NCBI GenBank assembly: GCA_029255685.2
Contig: CM055311.2
Span: 61,593,048 to 61,657,047, forward strand
Reading direction: 5' to 3'
Source of the DNA: Silene conica
Taxonomy: Eukaryota > Streptophyta > Magnoliopsida > Caryophyllales > Caryophyllaceae
Length of the DNA stretch: 64,000 nucleotides
The position numbers and the translations under genes are program-made. How positions within the stretch are numbered: the first letter of the stretch is position 1; the number at the start of each line of letters is the position of its first letter. The notes beneath the pieces were generated by a model. The model did no database searches. It worked only from the letters and a program-made list of their open reading frames with translations, and had not been told where the DNA came from. Shown one piece after another: positions 12,097-23,263 of this stretch.

Positions 12097-13282
12097 CTAT
12101 CCGCTAAAGATGCGGAATATATCCGACCACGGTTTTTGACGACACGCCGTAGTCTCCACAGTGTTTGCTTGAGTAGCAAAACACATCTTCTTTCCGCCGT
12201 CGCAAAGCATATGCGACGACCTCTCCTCTTGAGCTTGTCTCCTTTTTTTCTTCTCTTCCCGATCCACAACGTCTGGGTCTTCATCTTCTTGATAGCTCAA
12301 ACATCCCATTCCTCCTCTCTGCACTATGACTTCCTTTATTTCGGGTTTCCCCAAACCAATTCCTGCACTAGTCACCACAGAACTATCCTCCATATTGCTC
12401 CCAATCTGGGGCGGAGGTGTAAAAACAGATACAGGAGTAGGCAATAAAGTAGGAGAAGTAGTGATGACCTCATACTTCTTTTCAGAAGTGATAGCATTAC
12501 AAGTGATGGGGGTCATAACATCTTTCTTCCTATAAGATAGGCCATAGATGTGATGGAATGCTTTCCTACTTTGAAAGTCAAAGTCCCAGTGCCTACATCT
12601 ATGATGGCTCCCGCAGTGTGGAGGAAGGTCTTCCTAGTATTATAGGTATATGGGCATCCTCTGGGATGTCCAAAACTACGAAGTCAACTGGAAAAAAGAA
12701 CCTGTCAATACGCACAGGGATGTTTTCCAACACCCCTATGGGTTCCATAGATGTACGATCTGCCATCTGGACAGTCATGCTGGTTACTGCAAATTCGGTC
12801 ATTCCTAGTTTTAAGGCAACATTTAGGGGCATGAAACTTATACTAGCTTCTAAGTCGCATAAAGCCTTCTTCACTGGGAAAGTTCCTATATTGCAGGGGA
12901 CAGAAAAACTACCAGGATCCTCCAGCTTATGAGGGGCAATGACATGCGATAAGTAGCTGGAGGATTCTTCAGTTAGGGCAACTGACTCAACCTTATCTAA
13001 AGACCTCTTTCTTGATAAAAGCTGCCTCATAAATTTAAGATAGGAAGGAACCTATTGGACTAATTCTAGAAACGGAACTTGAACATTTAATGAACGCATT
13101 ACGTCTTTAAATTTGTCAAAAGATACCTGATCCTTCGAAGGTATGAGTCTTTCCGGGAAAGGAGGGGCTGAAGATTCGGTATTTTCAGCCCTTTTCAGAA
13201 ACCTAGGGGTCTTATCACCCCGGAAAAGAAAATCCCTTAAGTTGTTTGGCAATTCGGGACGAAAGGGGGCCTATCCCTCCGC
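12097..13282 (-). pseudogene. Athila-type protease region, degenerate
   Basis: This is the C-terminal part of the element's only ORF. Open minus-strand segments are 13052-13252, 12599-13030 (same frame, separated by one in-frame stop) and 12097-12516 (another frame). The 12599-13030 segment has the layout of Athila-type aspartic proteases: DPGSFSVPC, a DLxAS active-site position, then VVLDIPED and IILGRP. The active site reads DLEAS where the family has DLGAS, so the catalytic glycine is replaced and the protease is probably inactive even apart from the stops. A lysine/glutamate-rich tail of about 140 residues follows (12097-12516) and the coding stops; no reverse transcriptase follows. The CACTA element separates this region from gag. 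Confidence 0.8.
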
Positions 13283-13307
13283 CACTACAAAAAATGCTGC
13301 CTTTGCG

Positions 13308-13672
13308 ACGGAAAATTTGCGACGGACAGAAAAGCCGTCGCAAACTTGGGTTTGGGACGGATTTTGCGACGGATTTTTATTTTGCGACGGAATTTGCGAC
13401 GGACCTAAATTTCCCAGACACGCGAAGTGAAAGTCAAATGGCGGGAAAGTTTGCGACGGAAATTCCGTCGCAAATATTGACTTTTGCGACGGAATTTCCG
13501 TCGCAAACACATTGACCAGACTTGACCAAAAGTTGGTCAAGGTCAAACTATGACCAGCTTTGCGACGGAAATTCCGTCGCAGAAGTCAAAATTTGCGACG
13601 GAATTTCCGTCGCAAAGCTGGTCAAAGTTTGACCTTAACCAGATTTGCGACGGAAATTCCGTCGCAAACAAA
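13308..13672. repeat. 5' subterminal repeats of the CACTA element
   Basis: About a dozen TTTGCGACGG motifs, many paired head-to-head as AAATTCCGTCGCAAA palindromes, separated by short TTGACC/GGTCAA stretches. In En/Spm elements such subterminal motifs are the binding sites of the element's own DNA-binding protein; that role here is by analogy. Confidence 0.9.
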
Positions 13673-14364
13673 ATTTATACAGACCCCGCGGGTCTTCTTT
13701 TTTCCCCCAAATCGATTTCAATTTTTTCTCTTAAAAACCCTAAGTGCGATTTTGACGAACACCCAAACCACCCCAACCCACCACCCCCGACGCCACCACC
13801 CCCCGACCCCACCACCCCTGACACCGCCGGCCACCCTGCCACGTCGCCGGAGCACTCCCTCCTTCTCCTTCCTTCCTTCCTCCTTCCTCTCCTTCTCCTT
13901 CTCCTTCTCCCTTCCACCTCACCGCCGCCGCCACCACCACACCGCTGCCACCTTGCCGCCGCCACTTACTTCTTCATTCTCCATTTCTCTTAATGTATGT
14001 ATACTAACTTTCGTTATTTATATACCGTCTTAATTAGTTATGTTTAATCCGTCGCAAATTCCGTCGCAAATTCCGTATTATTGTTTTTTTATTGTTATTA
14101 GGAATAGTTAGTTTAGTTTAATTGTTATTTGATTAGTTTAGTTAGTATTGTTAGGTGGTTAGTGATATTAGGTTAGTAGCTAATTCCGTCCCAAATCCGT
14201 CGCATATTGTTGTTAAGATGTTTAGGACGATTGATTTTTGATATAAAATTTGCATTGTTGTTGATTGTTAGTGTTGTTGATTTGTTTAGAATATTCTTGA
14301 ATAGTACCCGTTCAATAATTACACATTAGGTGTAATTGTTGAATAGTCCCCGTTTTGGGACTGT

Positions 14365-14574
14365 CTTTGAATCTTTCATGCCATTTAGGTAGTAAACACT
14401 CTTATATTTTCTTGATTGTAATGAAACAAAAATTGGGCAACACTTCCTTATTGTTCTCCAAATACATTCTATATAATGTATTTGGAGAACAATAGGGAAG
14501 TGCTGCCCAATTTTTGTCTCATTACAATCAAGAAAATATAAGAGTGTTTACTAATGGTATGAAAGATTCAAAGA
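14365..14574. repeat. Long hairpin in the leader of the CACTA transposase gene
   Basis: Two arms of about 100 bp (about 14365-14467 and 14475-14574) are near-perfect reverse complements, separated by only a few bases (TCTATAT). They share CTTGATTGTAATGA / TCATTACAATCAAG. It lies upstream of the transposase start. If transcribed it would form a long double-stranded RNA. Confidence 0.9.
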
Positions 14575-14634
14575 TGGGTTTAGGCTGGAGAGATAAGGAC
14601 CCCAGACCAATATATGTAAATTGTTTTTTTTTGC

Positions 14635-14870
14635 AGGTTGGTGTTGGTGTTGGTGTTGGTGTTGGTGTTGGTGTTGGTGTATGTTGGTGTTGGTGTTGGT
14701 AGTTGTAGTTGTAGTTGTAGTTGTAGTTGTAGTTGTAGTTGTTGTTGTTGTTGTTGTTGTTGTTGTTAGTTGTTGTTATATATATGTAGTTGTTATTTAA
14801 TTGTTGTTGTTAATTAATTGTTGTTGTTGTTGTTAATAAGTTGTTAACTAGTTTTTGTTGTTAGTTGTTG

Positions 14871-14930
<60 letters not shown>

Positions 14931-14966
14931 GTAGTTGTTGTTATTTAATTGTTGTTGTTAATTAGT
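14635..14966. repeat. Microsatellite cluster
   Basis: Successive runs of GGTGTT, TAGTTG and TTG repeats (14635-14850), then a TA run (14871-14929), then more TTG repeats, immediately upstream of the transposase ORF. Confidence 0.95.
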
Positions 14967-15001
14967 TGTTGTTATTGTTTGTTAAAATATGTAGATTTAC
15001 T

Positions 15002-17792
15002 ATGAAGAGATTAGAAAGAAAATGGATGTATGAAAGGTTGGATTCTAGGAAAAAAATAAGGCAGGATTTCGTAATTGGTGTTAATGAATTCATTAACTAT
15101 GTTAAGCAACAAGACGAATACGTTAGGAATAGAGAAATTAGGTGTCCATGTTCTAAGTGTAAGAATACAAAGTATTTAGTTGAGCAAGAAGTACGGAAAC
15201 ACCTTGGTTTGAGAGGGTTTTGTGATAATTACTACGATTGTGTGTGTCACGGAGAGAAATTCTCCGTTGAGGAAGAGGGAAGCTCATCAATGCACTCCGA
15301 CAATCCTTATAGAGATATGGTAGAAGATGCGTTACGCGATAGCATTGATCAAATTAGGGAAGATGCTCTAAACGCCGAGGTGGTCGATGAATCTCCAAAT
15401 CCTAATGTATTAGCTTTTTTCCAAATGCTAAAACATGCCGAACAACCTCTTTATGTAGGAAGTCGTATGACATTGCTACAGTCGGCTTCAAGGTTGATCA
15501 CTTTAAAATGTGAATTCAACTTAGCTGAAAAATGTGTAGATGGTTTTGCGTCATATATCGGAGATATGATTCCTGAAAATAATCTTATGACGCGTAACTA
15601 CTACGAAACCAAAAAGTTCTTAAAGCTCTTCAACTTCCCCATCAGAAGATAGATGCCTGCTCGGTAGGATGTATGCTTTTCTGGATGGACGACGCTCACC
15701 TTGATAAGTGCAGAAAATGTGGTACGAATAGGTACAAATTAGAGAAAATGCAAATGGCAAAAGAGTTCCCGAAAAGTTCTTTACTTATTTTCCATAAGGA
15801 CCACGGTTGCAACGCTTTTATGCCACAAAGCACATCGCGGGCGAAATGCGTTGGCATTATGAAAACCCTCGTGTTAGTGGAACAATGTCTCATCCAAGTG
15901 ACGGGGAGGCTTGGAAACAGTTTGACCGGCTACATCCTGATTTTGCATCTGAGCCTAGGAATGTCCGTCTTGGACTTTGCACTGATGGTTTCGCACCGTT
16001 TAGTCAATTCGGGAAGCAATATTCATGTTGGCCGGTGATACTTACTCCATACAATTTACCACCCTGGCTCTATATGAAAAGACAGTTTATGCTCTTAACA
16101 TTACTTATTCCCGGTCCCCACAATCCAAAGAAAAACCTTGACGTCTATTTGCAGCCTCTTATTCACGAGTTGAAGCAATTATGGGAGACGGGGATCTTAA
16201 CCTATGACGTCTCCTTGGAGCAAAACTTTGATCTTAGAGCCGCACTCCTATGGACGATCAACGACTTTCCTGCATATGGCATGTTATCTGGTTGGACAAC
16301 TCAAGGTGAGCATGCATGTCCATATTGTATGAAAAATGAGACTAAGTCAGTTTGGCTACAACATGGCAAAAAATGGACTTGGTTTGATTGTCATCGACAG
16401 TTTTTAGACAGTAATCATGTTTTTCGTAAGGATAAGGTGCATTTTAGAAAAGGGAAAGTTGAGCACGATGTAGCTGCGAAGAGGTTAACAGGTAATGAAG
16501 TCTGGGATTGTGTCAAACATCTACCGAAAATTGTGGATTGATCTGAACGTGAACTGAATTTGCTTAAAGGGAAACGGATTGGGTGGTGGAAACAAAGCAT
16601 CTTTTGGGAGCTTCCCTATTGGAGCACGCTACTAATTCGACATAACCTTGATGTCATGCATATTGAGAAAAATTTCTTCGAGCAAATAATTAACACTGTC
16701 ATGGACGTGAAAGGAAAAACAAAATTAAACTCAAATGCAGAGAAGGACATGTTACTTCTTTGTTCAAGTAGAAGAAAAGGGGATTCGGTCGTTTTGAAAA
16801 AGGAACAAAAGAAGGTCCTATGTGAATGGGTATACAAACTGAAGTTTCCCGACGGTTATGCTTCAGATTTGAGAAGGTGTGTCGATATGAAAGAATTGAA
16901 GATACACGGTTTGAGAAGGTGTGTCGATAATTCCCCTAATTTGAATATAGGTTGTTTGAAAATTTTATCATGAGAGAACATCCTGAATGTGTCGTAGGCA
17001 AGATTTCCCAGATGGTTTAGATCTCAGGTTAATAATATAGAAGATCCAGTTCTAATTGCCTTAGCAAATGGTCCCTCAAGAAGAGTCAGAACATGGAAAC
17101 GCTATTCCATCAATGGCTACAAATTTCGAGCTTTCATTCAAGGAAAAGATTTGGAAAAGTGCACAATTAACAATGGAGTTTGTGTGAGTTCCACTGAAGG
17201 AGCTGACTACTATGGGACCCTTGAGGAAATTGTTGAAATGACTTATACAGGCCCACAAAGCACTTACAAAGTCATTTTGTTCAAATGTAGTTGGCTAGAT
17301 AACTCCGAAAGAGGCATGCAAGTGCATAAGGAATATAAGCTTGTGGATGTTAACCGGAGTAGAAAATTTGCAAAGTACGACCCATTTGTGTTGGCATATC
17401 AAGTGGAACAAGTTTACTATAGTCCTTATCCAGGTATAAAAAAGGATCAAAGTCAATGGTCAGCGGTATTCAAAACCAAGGCTAGATCACATGTCGATGC
17501 CCCCGTTGATGAATCTTTCTTTCAAGAAAATGTTACTAATGGTGAAACAATACTGTCACCAATTGAAGTAGAAGAAGAAGATGAAGATGAAATTGTGGAG
17601 GAACCAGAATACATACAAATTGTGACAGTGGGGCAACATGAGGATGAGGATGAGGATGAGGATGAGGATGAGGACGAGGATGAGGATGAGGATGAGGATG
17701 AGTATGAGGATGAGGAAGAAGATGAAGATATTATAGATTCTCTTTGTAAGGATGTAGGAATAAATTGTTCAAGTGATGATGATGATGATTAG
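15002..17792 (+). pseudogene. TNP2-like CACTA transposase, broken
   Basis: The likely start is the ATG at 15002 (MKRLERKWMYERL). Segment 15002-15652 has the N-terminal transposase-associated zinc-binding region (CPCSKC, then HLGLRGFC). Frameshifts near 15650 and 15820 move into the Transposase_21-type core, read mainly from 15807 to 16973 and containing LGLCTDGFAPF, DFPAYGMLSGW, GEHACPYCM and RHNLDVMHIEKN. An in-frame TGA lies at 16539-16541. After about 16973 the expected DUF4218-like segment is missing, consistent with an internal deletion; a short duplication (GAGAAGGTGTGTCGAT at about 16872 and 16912) sits beside it. From about 17003 the C-terminal DUF4216-like region is open (YKVILFKCSWLD, YDPFVLAYQVEQVYY) and ends in a long Asp/Glu run from GAGGAT repeats. 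Family roles are known: cut-and-paste transposition. This copy should be non-functional. Confidence 0.9.
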
Positions 17793-17953
17793 GACTACTA
17801 TCTATTAGATTCGATAATCTTGTATTTGTTGAAATTATTGTAGATGCCGTATGGCTTAATGTCAATGAAATTATCTTATTAATCTTATTATTCAAGTTTT
17901 TAATTACGTAAAGCATTTCTTTCTAATTGTTGCTATATTAGTTTGATAATTAT

Positions 17954-19569
17954 ATGCCGGGCGGAAGACGACGAGGTGGTGGTAGTCGTCAGCCTGAGGG
18001 AGGACGATCGGGAGCTAATGATGATGAGGACGAGATTGTTCCACCTGAGCCTCAGCCGCCTACACATCGAATACACCTCGATCCGACTGATTACGAAGGC
18101 GCCAAGTGGTAAGTATCTTATTTGTTTACGGATAATTGATTATATATATGTATATATTGATTATAATATGATTACTTGTTGACTATTTTATTTTCACATT
18201 TAACTCTTTTTCAGGTTCAGTCACAAAGACGTTTCTAATCTTATAACACAGACCATTATTTGCAACTACAAGGAGTATGCGCCCAACTGGTCAGAAGCGC
18301 CGGATGCCATTAAGGAAGAGTGGTGGAATTGGTTTGAGGTACTTATTAACTGTTTACTACCTATTTCCGTTTTATTATTTATTACCTATTTATTGTTTCA
18401 TATTTATTTAACTATTTTTTTTTTTTGAAACAGAAAAAAGTTACCTTTCACCCTCGTGATAGAGCAGCGGTTAGGTCGGCGTGGGAAGACATGATGAAAG
18501 ACCGCCTTCGCAAAAGAATCCACTACGCTATGAGGAAAACAACGGAGCAAAGGCCGCAGTGGATACCGGCCGATATTTTCGAACAACTAAAGGGAAGAAA
18601 GGACGATCCAAAATTCCAAGAGAAATCCGACAAAAACAAGACCAATCGGATGTCGGGAAGTACCGAAAAAGGCAAGGCCTTAGGTACTCACATTATGGGT
18701 CGTAAAAACACCCTACAGATGATGGATGAAATGGTAATTTCTTAGTTTTTAATTCACTTTTTCTTGTCTTGAATAATTTTCACCCTTTGACAATCTTGAA
18801 TGTTTTTTTTAACAAGTGCCGTTGGATTTAAATTGCAGGCTGGAGAAGATGGGAGGGATGTACCATCCGCCTTGAAGTTGCTGGAGAAGACAAAAAAGCA
18901 TGCCAAGAAGGGTTGGCTATCAACGAAACCCAAAGCACTCTTTGTAAGTGAACAAAAACTTTTCTTTATATTTTAGTAATTTGGTTTACTAATTAATTAA
19001 CGTCTACTAATCACATTTTATTTTTGTTTTGTAGGAAAAAGTTTTTTCAAGAAAGTCGAAAATGATAAGTGAAGGGATCCCGGAGCAAGATATCGACGAC
19101 AACGAGATCTACTTCGAAGAACATGGCGGTTTCAACAAGAAAGGGTTGATACTCGGTATGGGAAATGCAGCCCCAGTCATTTACGAGCGTCGTCGTCACT
19201 CAAGTGCTGGGACCCAATCATCATACACCCCAGGTTTGTATTTTATAGTTTATTAAAAATTAAGACTAACCGATTATTTAACCGTTTATTAAATGAATAT
19301 AAAATCATGTTTGACTATTCATTGCAGGTATCGTCGGCAGAGTTCTTCGAGAGAATGCTCAGCTAAGAGAACGCGATCTCGAGACATCCTAAAGGCTGAA
19401 GGCAATTGAAGAATACTTAAGTCAACAGGGGGCGGAGTTCACTACTCAGAGCTGCAACCCGGGAGGCTTTTCTCAGCCGAGACGCGACTTCGACGATGAT
19501 GGCGGCGACAATGCTAGGGCGGCCACTCATTTCGCCACCCCACAGCCCACCGACACGACCGTTAGATAG
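17954..19569 (+). pseudogene. Six-exon En/Spm second gene (Transposase_24/Ptta type), one nonsense codon
   Basis: Predicted exons are 17954-18108, 18215-18338, 18434-18733, 18839-18943, 19035-19233 and 19328-19569. All five introns have GT/AG borders and the frame is kept across every junction. The start ATG gives MPGGRRRGGGSRQ. Exons 2-3 encode the conserved part typical of plant En/Spm-associated proteins (WFSHKDV, EEWWNWFE, FHPRDRAAVRSAWEDMM). Exon 6 has an in-frame TAA at 19390-19392, after which the same frame stays open for about 58 more codons to TAG at 19567-19569. The stop truncates a coiled-coil-like tail (RENAQLRERDLE) and may or may not abolish function. In En/Spm the companion protein binds subterminal repeats; assigning that role here is inference. 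Confidence 0.82.
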
Positions 19570-19814
19570 GTTTTATTAGGTTGTTTAGTTGATGTACCGC
19601 GGATTATCTTTAGTTTTTAGTTGGATGATCATTTGTACAACCTTCATTTTAGTTATGAAAAGACGTTTTAAAAACCTTGTCTCCGACAAGTTTTTTGTTG
19701 CTGGGTTGTTTTTCTGAAATTGCAGGTTTACAGATCATGCAAAAGGGAAAAAATGAATCATTTCAATGGAAATGGGGAGCTGGAAAAACGGCTGAAACAC
19801 GAAAATCATACAGG

Positions 19815-20205
19815 AATTTGCGACGGAAATGTCTCAATTTGCGACGGATTTCCGTCGCAAACCGTCCCTTTTGCGACGGATTTTCCGTCGCAAATCTGGA
19901 CTGACTGTGACCAAAAGTCAAGGTCAGTCCAGATTTGCGACGGAAAATCCGTCGCAAAAGGGACTATTTGCGACGGAAATTCCGTCGCAAATCTGGACTG
20001 ACTTTGACTTCTGGTCAAGGTCAGTCTGTCGCAAAATAAGGTCAATCCGTCGCAAAAGTGTTGCGACGGAAAAATCCGTCGCAAAAGAACCTTTTGCGAC
20101 AAAAATATGGGACAGATGCAGTCCGTCGCAAATCCGTCGCAAAAACATCATTTGCGACGGATTTCACCCTTTTTGCGACGGACAATTCCGTCGCAAAGAG
20201 CGCAT
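19815..20205. repeat. 3' subterminal repeats of the CACTA element
   Basis: A second cluster of TTTGCGACGG / CCGTCGCAAA motifs in both orientations, including CGACGGATTTCCGTCG palindromes, facing the 5' cluster at 13308-13672. Confidence 0.9.
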
Positions 20206-20220
20206 TGTTTTGTAGTGCGC

Positions 20221-21775
20221 ATCGGTGGTCGGTCGACCCTCTTCTTCGGTCGGTCGACCACTTTCCTGTACAGCAAGATTTTTCGGATTCCGCTTAGAGG
20301 TCGGTCAACCTGGTTCCTGGGTCGGTCGACCTTCCTCGCTGTCAGTCTGCTTCGGCTGCTTTTCTTTTTCTTTTTCTCCTCCCACTTTAGCTCCACTTCG
20401 TAGGGATATGATATTTAGAGTCTCTTTTTTCTGGTCCGTCTTGGTCGGAAGTTGACCCGGAACCCTAGTATCATTCTTGCCCGCAATTTGAGCAATCTGA
20501 GATTCTAACATCTTCATCCCTGCCTCTCTAGCCTGCGAATCCTTCTGAACCAACCCAATAAGATTTTGGATAAGAGTGTCTGTGTTGGGTGGTGGATTTG
20601 AAGGTGGTTGAGGGTTGAAGGGTGGTTTTTGGAAACCTTGCTTATGTGGGGGAATATATGTGGAATTTTGACACGTGCCCTTCCCCACCGCACCTTTCAC
20701 AAGCAAAGGGTCCGTCTTGAACGGCGTTCACCTGATAAATACCTCCCTTGCTTCCACTTCCTAGATCGAACTTCCCTCCAGCCTCTAGTTTCTCTAACTT
20801 GGCTGTCAAGGCCTCAATAGCTGACAGGTTATACTCAGGTTTCCTCTGATTGCCTCGGGAAGTTCCATGTTCAGCACGGTGTACAGCAACATCCTCTATC
20901 AATTTGAGATCCTTAGTCTCTCCAGAATTATCTTGGAATCTCCCGTTAGCTGCAGCATCTAGATAGGCCCTGTTGTCATCATAGAGGCCATTGTAGAACT
21001 GGTTACAAAGAAACCATTGTTCTTATCCGTGATGTGGTATGGATCGAACAAGTCTCTTGAACCTATCCCATGCCTCACTAAAATCCTCATTGGGGCCCTG
21101 CTTGAAATTTGTAATCTGTGCCCTCAAAGCATTAGTCTTCGATGCGGAATAGTATTTCCTGTAAAATGCTAAGGCTATGGTATTCCAATCCGTGACTCCC
21201 GCAGCAGTGCGGTCCAAGTCTCTGTACCATTCCATCGCAGCGTCCCTAAGAGAGAAGATAAACATGGTCTGCTTAATCTGGTCCTGCGTCACTCCTTCTG
21301 GGGGTGCAATAGAGCATATGTAATCTGTGAAGATTTCAATATGCTTTGCAGCATCCTCATTGGCCGAGCCTCTAAATTGGTTTCTTTCAACCATAGTAAT
21401 ATAGGCAGACTTGGCCTCGAATGGCTTCCCAGTACCTGTAGGTAAGGTGAACCCTTTGTATAGGTCCTTTGCCTGAGGCATGGAGTGACTGGAAATAGTA
21501 GCTTCCTCTGTCGTGTTTCCTTCTTCTTTTGGAAAAACTGGAAAGTAGGTAAAAGGTGGTGTTCTTGGTGAAGGTGGATTGTTGGGTGAATTTGGTTGTG
21601 AAGGTGGTGTTTTTGGTGAAGTTGGTGATGATGGTTGTTCAAATAAGTCTTCTTGGAATAAGGAAGATGGTGAACCTCCTTTCTGATTCGCTAGAAGTTG
21701 CTTTCTCCTTTCTCTAAGAGTCCTCTCAAGCTCGTGGTCAAGTGGTAGGAGTTCTCCTTGAACTGACCTGCGCAT
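20221..21775 (-). pseudogene. Athila-type gag, degenerate
   Basis: The reading frame starts at the minus-strand ATG at 21775 (MRRSVQGELLPLDHELERTL), about 100 nt after the primer-binding site. It has a Pro/Ser-rich N-terminal third, then the gag core (TMFIFSLRDAAMEWYRDL, FYRKYYSASKTNALR, FKRLVRSIPHHG). A single in-frame TAA at 21023-21025 interrupts it and the same frame continues to about 20642 with QFYNGLYDDN and a zinc-knuckle-like CERCGGEGHVSKFH, whose final cysteine is not in place. A shift leads into the 20305-20706 frame (PPHKQGFQKPPFNPQPP, then a Lys/Glu-rich end). The CACTA element separates it from the protease region. Family role: capsid-forming protein. Confidence 0.85.
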
Positions 21776-21873
21776 AAGATGGAAACTACAAGAAAAAGGT
21801 GAGAAGGTTTAAGGAACAAAAGTTCCTTAAACAAAGAGAAACAAAAACAAAAACAATAAATACTGGCGTCACC

Positions 21874-21891
21874 TCCCCGGCAACGGCGCCA
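21874..21891 (-). other. tRNA-Asp type primer-binding site
   Basis: Minus-strand TGGCGCCGTTGCCGGGGA lies 5 bases inside the 5' LTR edge at 21897 and complements the 3' end of plant tRNA-Asp. It fixes the orientation of the 8502-33967 element as minus. Confidence 0.92.
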
Positions 21892-23146
21892 AAATTTGAT
21901 GCCCGTCGTTGAGGGTACCAAAGATAAAATTTATAATTCCTAAACTTAAACTATAGATAGTGAAAGTCAGGGTCGAACCACAAAGAGGTGGGGAGTGTTT
22001 ATTGCTTGATGTTAATGTTTAAAGGTAACAAATTTGGGGGTTGATTGGTTGTTTACTAAGTCTAAGGAAAATATTAAAACAAACAAATATTAAAAGATGA
22101 GAATAAAATATAATAAAAGGGATGCTAGGATGTTTGGGGTAATAAATAGCTAAGGTAATATAAATCCTAAGGTCAACATATATTGCAGTCGCGTAAGGGG
22201 TGTAACATATCCTTTCGGTCTATGGTACCTAATAGCTCCTTTCGGCCTACGCTATTAGTTCCAAGGTCTCACAATTATTGGGTGTCAACAATAAGGGTGA
22301 TTCCTAAATTCTAGGTCACATACCTTTCAGTCTTAAGTAACCTAGCCGTCTTAAGGTGTAGACCAATGCCCTTCCCGTATCTCTCAATCTTGGGTAGGTC
22401 ATTACTAACATCCTACAAGTCTCCTTTCAGTCTCATTGTAGGGTATTATAGTCAACAAAGAAAGACGAAACAGAATTCATACGCGAGTGTGTAAAACCCC
22501 TCGCGAAAGCGGAAATATAAACATACAAAAGTACCAAAATTGCAGCGGAATTAAAACTTTTTAAAGAAAACAACATGCGAGAAGTCTTAGACTGAAACAG
22601 AAACTGAGACTGAAATAAAACCAAAATAGATAAGTGGCAGTTCTAAGTATCAAACCAAAACATAAATACAAGCCTGGGATGGAACACCCCTACAGGCACC
22701 AAAACAAAGTATCAACAGTCTAACAGTCTAGCTAACGATAGGGTATAAGTCATATGATGATGGATCATCACTCGCTAGCCCTCCTGTGATCCCATCTCCA
22801 ACCAGCATGTACCTACATACATGAAAACATGTACGCCACAATCAGTGGGGAGTGACTAGAGTTCTCCTAGCCACCTTTTGTGACAACACGTAACATATAA
22901 AACAATACAGAATACTCCAACATATAACAACATGTGAAGTATAAACAACTCATCATCTGATCTCTTACAATCATGCGATTACCATGCACGGCTCTCAACC
23001 AACTTCATAAACAAATAGGAAGGAGAGCCGGTTTCCCTACTGGTTACCCAGTCGGGGGGTCTTTCAATCCAACTATTTATGAAACTGAACTAAGAGCCAT
23101 CCAATGCCTTGGATGATTAAACCATAACTCAATTAAACATCATTTA

Positions 23147-23262
23147 CTCATCATGCATATCTGACACTGTACCATCATCAAGGCAAGCAGATAAACATCC
23201 ATAACTCATCATGCATATCTGACACTGTACCATCATCTAAGCAAGCAGATAAACATCCATAA
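23147..23262. repeat. 58-bp tandem duplication in the Tekay LTR
   Basis: Two copies starting CTCATCATGCATATCTGACA, differing by about one base. Also present in the other LTR at about 30741-30856. Confidence 0.92.
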
Positions 23263-23263
23263 C

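Larger units (their letters stand above)
13283..20217 (+). mobile_element. En/Spm (CACTA) DNA transposon
   Basis: A 6935-bp element with termini CACTACAAAAAATG and TTGTAGTG and a 3-bp target duplication CGC (13280-13282 and 20218-20220). Both subterminal regions are dense in TTTGCGACGG motifs in both orientations. It carries two plus-strand genes: a broken TNP2-like transposase (15002-17792) and a six-exon Transposase_24-type gene (17954-19569). It sits inside the gag-protease ORF of the Athila-type element and is therefore younger than that element. The damaged transposase means it is probably no longer autonomous. Confidence 0.95.

Noticed and set aside
12558..12932. 124-codon plus-strand ORF
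   Set aside because: Antisense shadow of the Athila-type protease region on the minus strand.
13550..14033. Proline/histidine-rich ORFs in the 5' part of the CACTA element
   Set aside because: They arise from CACC- and CCT-rich low-complexity DNA and the subterminal repeats; several overlapping frames are open on both strands.
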